Below are positions 35,756-44,328 of a stretch of 64,000 nt of DNA, piece after piece. A program made the position numbers and the translations under genes. Source of the DNA: Methylococcus sp. EFPC2 (GTDB lineage Bacteria; Pseudomonadota; Gammaproteobacteria; Methylococcales; Methylococcaceae). The stretch is from assembly GCF_016925495.1 (NCBI RefSeq), contig NZ_CP070491.1, positions 3,918,001 through 3,982,000 on the forward strand, given 5' to 3'. Every line of letters starts with the position of its first letter. Within the stretch, counting starts at the first letter, position 1. The notes beneath the pieces were generated by a model. The model did not search any database and was not told where the DNA came from. It worked only from the letters and a program-made list of their open reading frames with translations.

Positions 35756-36792
35756 GAGTCTTTTTCGGGGTGCAGGCGACCGGCAACGGTCACATCACCC
35801 GCGCCCGGGCGCTGGCGCCCAAGTTCAAGGCGGCGGGCGCGGAGATTACCTGGATGTTCACGGGACGCCCCTGGGAACATCTGTTCGAGATGGAGGCGTT
35901 CGGCGATTTCGAGTGGCGGGCGGGTTTGACTTTCGCCACACGGGCGGGACGCATTCAATATCTGAAAACCGCACGCAACAACCGCCTCGGTACTTTCGTA
36001 CGCGATGTCCGCGCCTTGGACTTGGGCGGTTACGACGTGGTGGTCAGCGATTTCGAGCCCGTCACCGCTTGGGCCGCCCGCCTGCAAGGCATCCCCTGCG
36101 TGGGCATCGGCCACCAGTACGCGTTCGATTACGACATCCCCAAGGCCGGGGCCGATTTCTTCGGCGAGCAGGTGCTGCGCTGGTTCGCGCCGGTATCGGT
36201 GGGCTTGGGGCTGCACTGGCACCATTTTCATCGTGCCATCCTGCCGCCGCTGATCGAGTCGCCGGCCGCGACCCCCGTGCAGCGGGACAAGATCGTCGTG
36301 TATCTGCCTTTCGAAGACGTGAACCAGGTCATACACCTGTTGAAGCGTTACCGCCATTACCGCTTCTATGTCTACAGCCCGCACCTGCCGCACGCGCGGC
36401 ACGAAAAAGCGGACCATATCCATGTGCGGCAGTTATCCAGGGCGGGATTCTTCCAGGATTTCGCCGAGGCCGCGGGTGTCATCTGCAATGCGGGTTTCGA
36501 GCTTCCCAGCGAGGCCTTGCTCGCAGGTAAGAAACTGCTGGTCAAGCCGCTCAGGGGACAGATGGAGCAGCTTTCCAATGCGCTGGCCCTAGACGTGTTG
36601 CAACTCGGCCAGGTGATGCAGTCGCTGGACGCGGCCACGATCACGACCTGGCTGGAGCAGAGCCAGGCCATCCGGGTGGACTACCCCGACGTGGCGCAGG
36701 CTGTGGTAGATTGGCTGAGTGCCGGTGATCTGCGCATCGACCAGTCCTGGATCGACGAGGTTTGGTCCCGGGCGACGCGTCACACCGTTTAA
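35752..36792 (+). CDS. GT28/MJ1255-type glycosyltransferase
   Basis: A 346-aa GT-B enzyme starting at GTG 35752 within the PAP2 stop. The N-terminal glycine loop FGVQATGNGHITRARALAPKF is typical of MurG/UGT-like and MJ1255-family transferases. The C-terminal half carries KIVVYLPFEDVNQVI and the donor-site loop GVICNAGFELPSEALLAGKKLLVKPL. This superfamily (GT28) includes the diacylglycerol sugar transferases UgtP and plant MGD1, so a diacylglycerol acceptor is reasonable here between a PAP2 phosphatase and diacylglycerol kinase. A cell-wall or other polyprenyl acceptor cannot be excluded. The frame is open upstream to 35218, but that part shadows the PAP2 gene. Confidence 0.8.
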   Translation: MRVFFGVQATGNGHITRARALAPKFKAAGAEITWMFTGRPWEHLFEMEAFGDFEWRAGLTFATRAGRIQYLKTARNNRLGTFVRDVRALDLGGYDVVVSDFEPVTAWAARLQGIPCVGIGHQYAFDYDIPKAGADFFGEQVLRWFAPVSVGLGLHWHHFHRAILPPLIESPAATPVQRDKIVVYLPFEDVNQVIHLLKRYRHYRFYVYSPHLPHARHEKADHIHVRQLSRAGFFQDFAEAAGVICNAGFELPSEALLAGKKLLVKPLRGQMEQLSNALALDVLQLGQVMQSLDAATITTWLEQSQAIRVDYPDVAQAVVDWLSAGDLRIDQSWIDEVWSRATRHTV

Positions 36793-36812
36793 CCCCTTTA
36801 TCGACGGAATTT

Positions 36813-37184
36813 ATGGCAGGTCAGAATTTGACGGGCTGGGCCCGCATCAACGCAGCGTTTTTCAACTCCATCAAGGGCTTTCGCGCCACTTGGGAAAACG
36901 AGGAAGCGTTCCGGCAGGAGGTCTATCTGTTGATCGTCGCAGCGCCTTTGGCCTTATGGCTGGGGGGCAGCGGCATCGAGAAGGCGCTGCTGCTGGGCAG
37001 CGTGCTGCTGGTCCTGATCGTCGAGTTGCTCAATACCGGCATCGAGGTGGTGGTCGACCGCATCAGCTTCGATCGCCACGAACTGTCCGGCCGGGCCAAG
37101 GATATCGGTTCGGCGGCGGTATTGACCTCGCTGGTGCTGGCGGCCATCGTATGGGTGAGCGTGCTGGGGTCGCGTTTCCTTTGA
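36813..37184 (+). CDS. dgkA: Diacylglycerol kinase DgkA
   Basis: A 123-aa membrane kinase from ATG 36813, close to the E. coli DgkA length. It has the amphipathic N-terminal helix (INAAFFNSIKGFRATWENEEAFRQE), three TM helices and the family signature ELLNTGIEVVVDRIS with the catalytic Glu/Asn. It phosphorylates diacylglycerol to phosphatidic acid with ATP. It lies 20 bp after the glycosyltransferase gene, so the operon contains both directions of the phosphatidate-diacylglycerol interconversion (PAP2 and DgkA) plus a glycosyltransferase. Confidence 0.93.
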   Translation: MAGQNLTGWARINAAFFNSIKGFRATWENEEAFRQEVYLLIVAAPLALWLGGSGIEKALLLGSVLLVLIVELLNTGIEVVVDRISFDRHELSGRAKDIGSAAVLTSLVLAAIVWVSVLGSRFL

Positions 37185-37272
37185 TGTCGTGGGGGGTGAT
37201 CCCGAGACCTGGGGCGTTCGGACGGTTTCCTGATAGAATGCACGCCGTTTTTTCAAATCCCTCGCTCCACCT

Positions 37273-37821
37273 ATGCCGCGCATCGCCATCCTGCTCTGTT
37301 CCGCATTTTTTCTGGTCAGCCGATCCTGGGCCGGCGAAGAAGCGGGTAACCGGTTGCGGGAGAAAGTCGTCATGGGCTGGCTGGAATCCGTTTACCTCAA
37401 ACCCTGGAACACGCGTCTGACCGCCAAGCTCGACACGGGAGCGCAGACTTCGTCGCTGCATTCGGACCGGATCGAACGTTTCAGCCGGGAGGGCGAGCCT
37501 TGGGTGCGTTTTACCGTGAGGGATCTGGACGACGATCACGAAAAACCCATCGTCATCGAGCGCCCCTTGGTCCGTACCGCCTACATCAAGAGTCACCAGC
37601 GCGAAGTGTCCAAGCGCGACGTCGTGACCCTGACCGTTTGCAAGAACGGCAGGGACTACACGTCCGAGTTCAATCTGGTCGATCGCAGCAAATTCAATTA
37701 TCCCGTGTTGCTGGGGCGCAGCTTCCTCAAAGACGTGGCGCTGGTCGATGCCTCGTCGACCTTTCTGTTCCGCGGCGAAGACGACCCCTGCGTGAATCGG
37801 GCCGGGGCGGCCAAGCCTTGA
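37273..37821 (+). CDS. Exported retropepsin-like aspartic protease (PF05618-type, 'ATP-dependent zinc protease')
   Basis: A 182-aa protein with a signal peptide (IAILLCSAFFLVSRSWA) and a retropepsin-like core: KLDTGAQTSSLHS supplies the catalytic DTGA near residue 55, and FNYPVLLGRSFLKD is the conserved end of the fold. Databases label the family 'putative ATP-dependent zinc protease', but the DTG motif shows an aspartic peptidase fold. It is followed after 37 bp by a transglutaminase-like 7TM protein and then an ATP-grasp ligase, a conserved three-gene neighbourhood thought to make and trim a peptide or amide product, linked in some bacteria with osmotic stress. Periplasmic location is predicted. 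Confidence 0.85.
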   Translation: MPRIAILLCSAFFLVSRSWAGEEAGNRLREKVVMGWLESVYLKPWNTRLTAKLDTGAQTSSLHSDRIERFSREGEPWVRFTVRDLDDDHEKPIVIERPLVRTAYIKSHQREVSKRDVVTLTVCKNGRDYTSEFNLVDRSKFNYPVLLGRSFLKDVALVDASSTFLFRGEDDPCVNRAGAAKP

Positions 37822-37858
37822 TCGCCAAGTATCGCCGCAGACAGCGCGGGGCATCGGC

Positions 37859-39388
37859 TTGAAAAATCTGCATCTGAAGATACTCGCCCTGCTGCTGGTA
37901 TTGATCGGCGTGGGCTTGTGTTATTACAAGGTGACACGCCTCGGTTTGCCCCTGCTGCCGACCGAACAGGCGGATGTATGGACCTTGGAGGCGAGGATCG
38001 AATTCAAGGCGCGCAAGGACGTACCGGTCAAAGTCCAGTTCTTCATCCCCAGACAACCCGCCGGCTACACGGTGGTGGACGAGAACTTCGTATCCAGCAG
38101 CTACGGCCTGACCACCGAGGACGACGGCGTAAGGCGCTCGGCGCAGTGGGCCGCGCGATCCGCCAACGGCTACCAGGTGCTTTATTACCGCCTGCATCTC
38201 GCCAAGGATCCGTCGACCCCGCCTCCGCCGGCCGAGGCCTATCCGATCAAGCTGGAAACGCCGGATTATCCCGAATTGCTGCGTCCGGCGGTCACTGCCG
38301 TGATCGAGGAGGCGCGCAGCAAGTCCGCCGACCCGCTCTCGTTCGGGCGCGAGATCCTGCTGCGCTTGAATTCCGGGGTCGCCGACGCCAATGTCAGCCT
38401 GTTGCGGCAAGACATACAATCGCCTTCCGAGTGGGCCAAACGGCAGATTTACGTCCTGGCTGGCGCGAACATCCCGGCCCGCCTGCTCCACGTCCTGCAG
38501 TTGCGCGACGGGGTGAAACACGGCGAGCTCACGCCCTGGCTGGAGATCCATGACGGCCATGCCTGGCAGGCGGTGAATCCGCAGACCGCCGAGCTGGGCC
38601 TGCCCCATGACGCGGTGGTTTGGCACGTGGGCACCGGGCCGGTGCTGAGCGTATCGGGGGGGCGGTTCGGCAACGCCGAGTATTCGGTCACCCGGCACGC
38701 CCAGGAGATGACCTCGGTCGCCGAACAGCGCGCGCGCCAGATGGGCTCCCGGCTGATGGAGTTTTCTCTGTTCGGCCTGCCGGTGCAGACGCAGAATGTC
38801 TATCGCGTGCTGTTGCTGGTGCCTCTCGGCGCTTTCCTGATCGTGCTGCTGCGCAACGTGGTCGGATTCAAGAGTTTCGGCACCTTCATGCCCATACTGA
38901 TCGCACTGGCCTTCCGCGAGACCAAGATCTGGTGGGGGCTGGCCTTATTCAGTCTGGTGGTGGCGCTGGGCTTGATGATCCGCTTCTACCTGGAATACCT
39001 CAAGCTGCTGCTGGTGCCGCGTCTGGCGGCGGTGTTGATCATCGTCATCATGCTGATGGCTACGGTCAGCCTGCTGAGCCACAAGCTGGGCGTGGACCGC
39101 GGCGTGTCGGTGGCCTTGTTCCCTATGGTCATCCTCGCCATGACGGTCGAGCGCATGTCGCTGGTGTGGGAAGAGTCGGGGCCCTGGGAGGCCTTGCAGC
39201 AAGGGGTGGGTAGTCTGCTGGTCGCGTCCCTGGGTTACCTGGTGATGAGCAGCAGCCTGCTCGGCCACCTGGTTTTCGTATTTCCCGAACTGCTGCTGGT
39301 GGTGCTGGCCGCGACCCTGTTGCTGGGGCGCTATACCGGCTACCGGCTGACCGAACTGTGGCGCTTCCGCTCGGCGCTGAGGGAATAG
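37859..39388 (+). CDS. Inactive transglutaminase-like domain fused to multi-TM (7TM) region
   Basis: A 509-aa inner-membrane protein. One N-terminal helix (LHLKILALLLVLIGVGLCYY) leads to a periplasmic region of about 290 residues with a transglutaminase-like fold (AGANIPARLLHVLQL, LEIHDGHAWQAVNP). The catalytic Cys of active transglutaminases is not evident; the position is occupied by the AGANIPAR segment, in line with the family name. About seven TM helices follow from residue 310. It starts at the TTG/ATG-like codon at 37859 close after the protease gene and ends 4 bp before the ATP-grasp gene. Family knowledge: these always travel with a retropepsin and an ATP-grasp enzyme. Confidence 0.85.
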   Translation: MKNLHLKILALLLVLIGVGLCYYKVTRLGLPLLPTEQADVWTLEARIEFKARKDVPVKVQFFIPRQPAGYTVVDENFVSSSYGLTTEDDGVRRSAQWAARSANGYQVLYYRLHLAKDPSTPPPPAEAYPIKLETPDYPELLRPAVTAVIEEARSKSADPLSFGREILLRLNSGVADANVSLLRQDIQSPSEWAKRQIYVLAGANIPARLLHVLQLRDGVKHGELTPWLEIHDGHAWQAVNPQTAELGLPHDAVVWHVGTGPVLSVSGGRFGNAEYSVTRHAQEMTSVAEQRARQMGSRLMEFSLFGLPVQTQNVYRVLLLVPLGAFLIVLLRNVVGFKSFGTFMPILIALAFRETKIWWGLALFSLVVALGLMIRFYLEYLKLLLVPRLAAVLIIVIMLMATVSLLSHKLGVDRGVSVALFPMVILAMTVERMSLVWEESGPWEALQQGVGSLLVASLGYLVMSSSLLGHLVFVFPELLLVVLAATLLLGRYTGYRLTELWRFRSALRE

Positions 39389-39392
39389 CCGC

Positions 39393-40340
39393 GTGTCCTG
39401 GGTCGACCGGCTGATGCCGTGGCGCAAGCTGCGCGAGCAAGGCATCATGGGCATGAATGAACGCAACGCGGGTTTTACCTTGCGCTACAACCCGCGCAGT
39501 TATTATCCCCTGGTGGACGACAAGCGCATCACCAAGCAACTGGCCCTGGACGCCGGCATCGCGGTGCCCGCGTTGTACGCGGTGATCGAGATCGAGCATC
39601 AGCTCGAAAACCTGAGGCGGATCCTCGCGGACTACGAGGATTTCGTGGTCAAGCCCGCCCACGGCAGCGGTGGGGAAGGCATACTGGTGGTCACCGGGCG
39701 CAGCAACGGGCGGTACCGGCTCAGCAGCGGCCTGGCGCTGACGGAAGACGAGCTGGCCCACCACATCTCCAATATCCTGAGCGGCCTATACAGCCTGGGC
39801 GGTCTGCCGGACTGCGCGCTGATCGAATACCGGGTCGATTTCGATCCCCTGTTCGACGACGTCAGTTTTCAGGGCGTGCCGGACATCCGCACGGTGGTGT
39901 TCCGGGGAGTGCCGGTGATGGCCATGATACGCCTGCCGACCCGCGTGTCCGACGGCAAGGCGAATTTGCACCAGGGTGCGGTGGGCGTCGGCATAGACCT
40001 GGCTACCGGCGTCACGTTTTCGGGGGTTTGGCGGGAAATGCCGGTGGACCATCATCCGGATACCGGAGGGACCATCGCCGGCATCAGGATTCCCCACTGG
40101 GAGGACATTTTGGCGCTCACGGCGCTCTGTGACGATCTGACCGGGCTGGGTTATATCGGCGTCGACATCGTGCTGGACAGGACGCTGGGCCCGTTGATGC
40201 TGGAAATGAACGCCCGACCGGGCTTGAGCATACAGATCGCTAACCGGCGGGGCCTGCTGCCCCGCCTGCGTTATCTGGAGGGGCTGAATGCCATACCGGA
40301 ATCGATCGCGGATCGGGTGGCCCTGGCTCGGTCCCTGTGA
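39393..40340 (+). CDS. ATP-grasp alpha-L-glutamate ligase-like protein (RimK-like)
   Basis: A 315-aa ATP-grasp enzyme. The ATP-binding loop is VVKPAHGSGGEGILVV (about residues 86-101) and the metal-binding end is GPLMLEMNARPGLSIQIANRRG. The N-terminal NERNAGFTLRYNPRSYYPLVDDK is characteristic of the subfamily that partners the inactive-transglutaminase membrane protein. It should form an amide or peptide bond in the cytoplasm with ATP hydrolysis; the substrate is not known. It is the last gene of the three-gene cassette begun at 37273 and is followed by the pstS promoter region. Confidence 0.88.
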   Translation: MSWVDRLMPWRKLREQGIMGMNERNAGFTLRYNPRSYYPLVDDKRITKQLALDAGIAVPALYAVIEIEHQLENLRRILADYEDFVVKPAHGSGGEGILVVTGRSNGRYRLSSGLALTEDELAHHISNILSGLYSLGGLPDCALIEYRVDFDPLFDDVSFQGVPDIRTVVFRGVPVMAMIRLPTRVSDGKANLHQGAVGVGIDLATGVTFSGVWREMPVDHHPDTGGTIAGIRIPHWEDILALTALCDDLTGLGYIGVDIVLDRTLGPLMLEMNARPGLSIQIANRRGLLPRLRYLEGLNAIPESIADRVALARSL

Positions 40341-40393
40341 ATGGCAGGGGTGGGGGCTTCGGCGCGTGGATAAGACGCGGTAGAATTATGACA

Positions 40394-40426
40394 ATGACAC
40401 GGGCTTGTCATATTAGGGTGTTATAA
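40394..40426 (+). promoter_or_regulatory. Candidate PhoB box and -10 upstream of pstS
   Basis: TGACAC (40395) and TGTCAT (40406) are 11 bp apart, matching a two-unit PhoB box with one mismatch, and a good -10 (TTATAA, 40421-40426) lies six bases after it. Extra half-sites (ATGACA at 40388 and 40394) surround the box. Confidence 0.5.
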
Positions 40427-40509
40427 AGCGGGCGCTTGAGGCCTGCCCGGCCGTTTCCGGGGCGAGTCTCGAAAAAATTTCCTAATCCACCTCAGTAGGG
40501 GATGTATGC

Positions 40510-41571
40510 ATGAGTAGCAAGTTTTTGGCGCTGGGCGCGGCCCTTTCCGTAGCGGTATTCGGATTCGCGGGGGCGGCACACGCCGAGGGCGGTCGCGACA
40601 CCATCAGCATCGTCGGCTCGTCGACGGTTTATCCCTTCGCTACCGTGGTGGCCGAGCAGTTCGGCAAGACCGGCAAGGTTAAGACCCCCAAGGTCGAATC
40701 CACCGGCACGGGCGGCGGCATCAAGCTATTCTGCAGCGGCGTGGGCGTCGAATTTCCGGATATCGCCAATGCGTCCCGCCGCATCAAGAAATCCGAGTTT
40801 GAGGCCTGCCAGAAATCGGGCGTGAAAGACATCGTCGAGGTCAAGATCGGTTTCGATGGCATCGTGCTGGCACAGGCGAAGAAGGCGAAGCGCATCGCGT
40901 TGACCCGCAAGGAGATTTACCTCGCCCTGGCCAAACGCGTCCCGGATCCAAAGTGCAAGGATTGCGACACCCTGGTTGCCAATCCCTACAAGACCTGGAA
41001 TCAGATCAACCCCGCCCTGCCCAACAGCAAGATCGAGGTGCTGGGCCCGCCGCCGACTTCCGGCACCCGCGATGCTTTCGCCGAACTGGCCTTGGAGGGC
41101 GGTTGCCAGGCGTTTCCCGGGATCAAGGCCAGGAAGGACAAGGACGAGGCGGAATACAAGAATATCTGCCAGACCGTGCGCGAGGACGGCGCTTATATCG
41201 AAGCCGGCGAAAACGACAACCTGATCGTCCAGAAGCTGGGCGCCAATCCCAATGCCTTGGGCATCTTCGGTTTCAGCTTCCTCGATCAGAACGCCGACAA
41301 GGTCGCCGCGGCGACGGTCGACGGCGTCGAGCCCAGCTACGACACCATCTCCGGCGGCGAATATTCGATCTCCCGTCCGCTGTACTTCTACGTGAAGAAG
41401 GCTCACGTCGGCAAGATTTTCGGGATCGAGGGTTTTATCGCCGAGTTCGTGAGCGACAAGGCGACCGGTCCGGAAGGCTATCTGACCGACAAGGGCTTGA
41501 TCCCCTTGCCCGATAAGGAACGCAAAGCCGTGGTCGAAGACGCCAAGAAGCTGAAGAACCTTGCTTTGTAA
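40510..41571 (+). CDS. pstS: Phosphate ABC transporter substrate-binding protein PstS
   Basis: A 353-aa periplasmic protein with signal peptide (FLALGAALSVAVFGFAGAAHA). Phosphate-binding elements are SIVGSSTVYPF (Ser/Thr loop after residue 35), STGTGGGIKLFC and PPPTSGTRDAF. The family is the longer PstS type with inserted cysteine pairs (CKDCDT). It delivers phosphate to the PstCA channel. A terminator-like hairpin lies between pstS and pstC, expected to keep the binding protein in excess over the membrane subunits. A PhoB-type box is upstream. Confidence 0.94.
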   Translation: MSSKFLALGAALSVAVFGFAGAAHAEGGRDTISIVGSSTVYPFATVVAEQFGKTGKVKTPKVESTGTGGGIKLFCSGVGVEFPDIANASRRIKKSEFEACQKSGVKDIVEVKIGFDGIVLAQAKKAKRIALTRKEIYLALAKRVPDPKCKDCDTLVANPYKTWNQINPALPNSKIEVLGPPPTSGTRDAFAELALEGGCQAFPGIKARKDKDEAEYKNICQTVREDGAYIEAGENDNLIVQKLGANPNALGIFGFSFLDQNADKVAAATVDGVEPSYDTISGGEYSISRPLYFYVKKAHVGKIFGIEGFIAEFVSDKATGPEGYLTDKGLIPLPDKERKAVVEDAKKLKNLAL

Positions 41572-41596
41572 CAATCAGGTGACCACGAGTTGCCGC

Positions 41597-41633
41597 GCGG
41601 CCGATGTCATCCGACATCGGCCGCCCGTTTTTT
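41597..41633 (+). terminator. Intra-operon terminator between pstS and pstC
   Basis: A perfect 12-bp stem GCGGCCGATGTC / GACATCGGCCGC with 4-nt loop, then CCG and TTTTTT. It is 25 nt after the pstS stop and 8 nt before pstC begins, so it should attenuate transcription into pstCAB. Confidence 0.85.
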
Positions 41634-41640
41634 AGCCGGT

Positions 41641-43020
41641 ATGTACATGCAAAAATCGACGCTCTTGTTCCTATTGCTGTTTCTCAGCGCCCTGGCTTTC
41701 CATCTGGGGCGGCAGCGCTCTTACAAGATCGCCGGGGGGCGGATCGCGAATCTGCACTCCCTGCCCAGCTACTACGGCTATTTCACCGCCCTGTGGTGCG
41801 GCATACCGGCCCTGGTGATTCTGTTGTTCTGGCTGGGGCTGGAGTCGACGGTCATCAGCCAACTGGTGCTGGCCGATCTGCCGCCCGAACTGCAGGGCCT
41901 GCCAGCGGACCGCCAGGGGCTGCTGCTCAACGAAATTCGCAACATCGCCGGCGGAGAAGGGGAGGCGACGGCAGAGATACGCGCCGCGGCCGACCACTAT
42001 CGGCGGTTGCGGGAATGGAGCAACACGCTGCTGGGCATCCTGGGCGTGAGCGTCGCCCTGGCCGGTGCGGCCTATGCCAGGCAGAAGATCCAGCGCGCGC
42101 AACGGGCGCGGAATTCTGTCGAAAAGGCCGTGATGATTATGTTGGTCGGCAGTTCGCTGGTCGCGGTGCTGACCACCGTGGGCATCGTGCTCTCCGTGCT
42201 GTTCGAATCCATACGGTTTTTTGAGCGGATATCCCTGACCGAATTCCTGTTCGGTTTGAGCTGGAGCCCGCAGATCGCCATCCGCGCCGATCAGGTTGGC
42301 TCTTCCGGCGCTTTCGGGGCGGTGCCCTTGTTCGCCGGCACCCTGTTGATTTCGTCCATCGCCATGGCCGTCGCCGTGCCTATCGGTTTGTTGTCTGCGA
42401 TTTACCTGGCGGAATACGCCACCAAGCGAGTGCGCGCGGTGATCAAACCGCTGCTGGAGATTCTGGCCGGCATCCCCACCGTGGTTTACGGGTTTTTCGC
42501 GGCCTTGACGGTGGCGCCCTTCATCCGCGATATCGGTGCGCAACTGGGGCTGACGGTTTCGTCGGAGAGCGCTCTGGGGGCGGGACTGGTGATGGGCATC
42601 ATGATCATCCCCTTCGTATCTTCCCTGTCCGACGACTTCATCAACGCCGTTCCGCAGTCGCTGCGCGATGGCGCCTACGCCCTCGGCGCCACCCGCTCCG
42701 AAACCATACGCAAGGTGGTGATACCGGCGGCCTTGCCGGGCATCGTCGGCGGCATCCTGCTGGCGGTTTCGCGCGCCATCGGTGAAACCATGATCGTGGT
42801 GATGGCCGCGGGACTTTCCGCCAACCTCACCGCCAACCCCCTGCAGGCGGTCACCACGGTGACCACCCAGATCGTCACCCTGCTGGTGGGCGACCAGGAG
42901 TTCGACAGCCCCAAGACCCTGGCGGCTTTCGCCCTGGGGCTGGTGCTCTTCATCGTGACCCTGGCGCTGAATGTCCTGGCCCTGTATATCGTCCGCAAAT
43001 ATCGGGAGCAATATGAATAA
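41641..43020 (+). CDS. pstC: Phosphate ABC transporter permease PstC
   Basis: A 459-aa inner-membrane permease from ATG 41641 (an ATG at 41647 is an alternative). It is longer than E. coli PstC because of an N-terminal extension with two TM helices and a periplasmic/cytoplasmic helical insert (about residues 1-150), as in the PstC subfamily of many marine and methylotrophic proteobacteria. The transport domain has the EAA-type loop DGAYALGATRSETIRKVVIPAALPG near 345. It pairs with PstA to form the phosphate channel. Its last eight bases overlap pstA. Confidence 0.93.
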   Translation: MYMQKSTLLFLLLFLSALAFHLGRQRSYKIAGGRIANLHSLPSYYGYFTALWCGIPALVILLFWLGLESTVISQLVLADLPPELQGLPADRQGLLLNEIRNIAGGEGEATAEIRAAADHYRRLREWSNTLLGILGVSVALAGAAYARQKIQRAQRARNSVEKAVMIMLVGSSLVAVLTTVGIVLSVLFESIRFFERISLTEFLFGLSWSPQIAIRADQVGSSGAFGAVPLFAGTLLISSIAMAVAVPIGLLSAIYLAEYATKRVRAVIKPLLEILAGIPTVVYGFFAALTVAPFIRDIGAQLGLTVSSESALGAGLVMGIMIIPFVSSLSDDFINAVPQSLRDGAYALGATRSETIRKVVIPAALPGIVGGILLAVSRAIGETMIVVMAAGLSANLTANPLQAVTTVTTQIVTLLVGDQEFDSPKTLAAFALGLVLFIVTLALNVLALYIVRKYREQYE

Positions 43021-44314
43021 TACCGAACCGTCGCGTGGAGAAAAGGCCAGAGCCACCGTGAAGGCCGGCCTGGCGCGCCGCCGTCGCGCGGAATTGCGTT
43101 TCCGTCTTTATGGTTTGGTTTCCATCGCCGTCGGCCTGCTGTTCCTGGTCATTCTGTTCGGCAGCATCATCAGCAACGGCTATAGCGCCTTCCGGCAGAC
43201 CTATCTCGCCCTGGATGTGAATTTTGATGAGACGGTCATCGCACCGGAAGGCAGGCGCGATGCCGAAACGCTGGCCGCCGCCGATTATTCCGCCTTGCTC
43301 AGGCAAAGCCTTGGGGCCTTGTTTCCCGAAGTGACGGAGCGGCAGAAAAAAAGGGCGCTCGGCGCGTTGGTGAGCTCGGGTGCGAGTTATGATTTGCGGC
43401 GCATGGTGGAAGCCGAGCCCGGCCTGATCGGTCAGACCCGGCGCGTCTGGGTGCCTGCGGACGACGAGCTGGACTTGTTCGCCAAGGGCCAGGTCGACCG
43501 CTCGCTGCCGGAGGATGAGCGCCACTTCAAGGATTATCAGATCGCCTGGATAGACCGCTTGTCGGCCGAGGGCCGGTTGGAAACGCGCTTCAACGCCCAG
43601 TTTTTCAGCGCCGGCGATTCGCGCGAACCGGAACTGGCCGGCATCTGGGGGGCGGTGGCCGGCAGCGCGCTCACCCTCATGGTGACCCTGGGCCTGTCCC
43701 TGCCCCTGGGGATGGCCAGCGCGATCTACCTGGAGGAATTCGCCCCGCGCAATCGCTGGACCGATCTGATCGAGGTCAACATCAACAACCTCGCGGCGGT
43801 ACCGTCCATCGTGTTCGGCCTGTTGGGCCTGGCGGTCTTCATCAATTTCTTCGGCCTGCCGCGTTCTTCGCCGCTGGTGGGCGGGCTGGTGCTGACCTTG
43901 ATGACCCTGCCCGTCATCATCATCGCCGGTCGTTCCGCGCTGAAATCGGTGCCGCCCTCGATCCGCGAGGCCGCGCTCGGCATCGGCGCCTCGCACATGC
44001 AGACGGTTTTGCATCATGTGCTGCCGCTGGCCATGCCGGGCATGCTGACCGGCGCCATCATCGGCATGGCGCGCGCCCTCGGCGAGAGTGCGCCGCTGCT
44101 GATGATAGGCATGGTGGCCTTCATCGTCGACGTCCCGAAAGGGACGATGGACCCCTCCACGGTCCTGCCGGTACAGATCTACCTCTGGGCGGACAGCCCG
44201 GAACGTGGCTTCGTCGAACGCACTTCCGCGGCGATCATGGTCTTGCTGGCCTTCCTGATCGTCATGAACGGCGCCGCGGTCTATTTGCGCAAGCGCTTCG
44301 AACGCCGTTGGTAA
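43013..44314 (+). CDS. pstA: Phosphate ABC transporter permease PstA
   Basis: A 433-aa permease from ATG 43013 (GGGAGC upstream), overlapping pstC. After the first TM helix (LVSIAVGLLFLVILFGSII) there is a periplasmic insert of some 150 residues (FDETVIAPEGRRDAETL ... QFFSAGDSREPEL) not found in E. coli PstA but usual in this long subfamily. The EAA loop IREAALGIGASHMQTVLHHVLP contacts PstB. Function: inner-membrane translocation of phosphate. Confidence 0.93.
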   Translation: MNNTEPSRGEKARATVKAGLARRRRAELRFRLYGLVSIAVGLLFLVILFGSIISNGYSAFRQTYLALDVNFDETVIAPEGRRDAETLAAADYSALLRQSLGALFPEVTERQKKRALGALVSSGASYDLRRMVEAEPGLIGQTRRVWVPADDELDLFAKGQVDRSLPEDERHFKDYQIAWIDRLSAEGRLETRFNAQFFSAGDSREPELAGIWGAVAGSALTLMVTLGLSLPLGMASAIYLEEFAPRNRWTDLIEVNINNLAAVPSIVFGLLGLAVFINFFGLPRSSPLVGGLVLTLMTLPVIIIAGRSALKSVPPSIREAALGIGASHMQTVLHHVLPLAMPGMLTGAIIGMARALGESAPLLMIGMVAFIVDVPKGTMDPSTVLPVQIYLWADSPERGFVERTSAAIMVLLAFLIVMNGAAVYLRKRFERRW

Positions 44315-44328
44315 ACTGAGGTGCCCCC

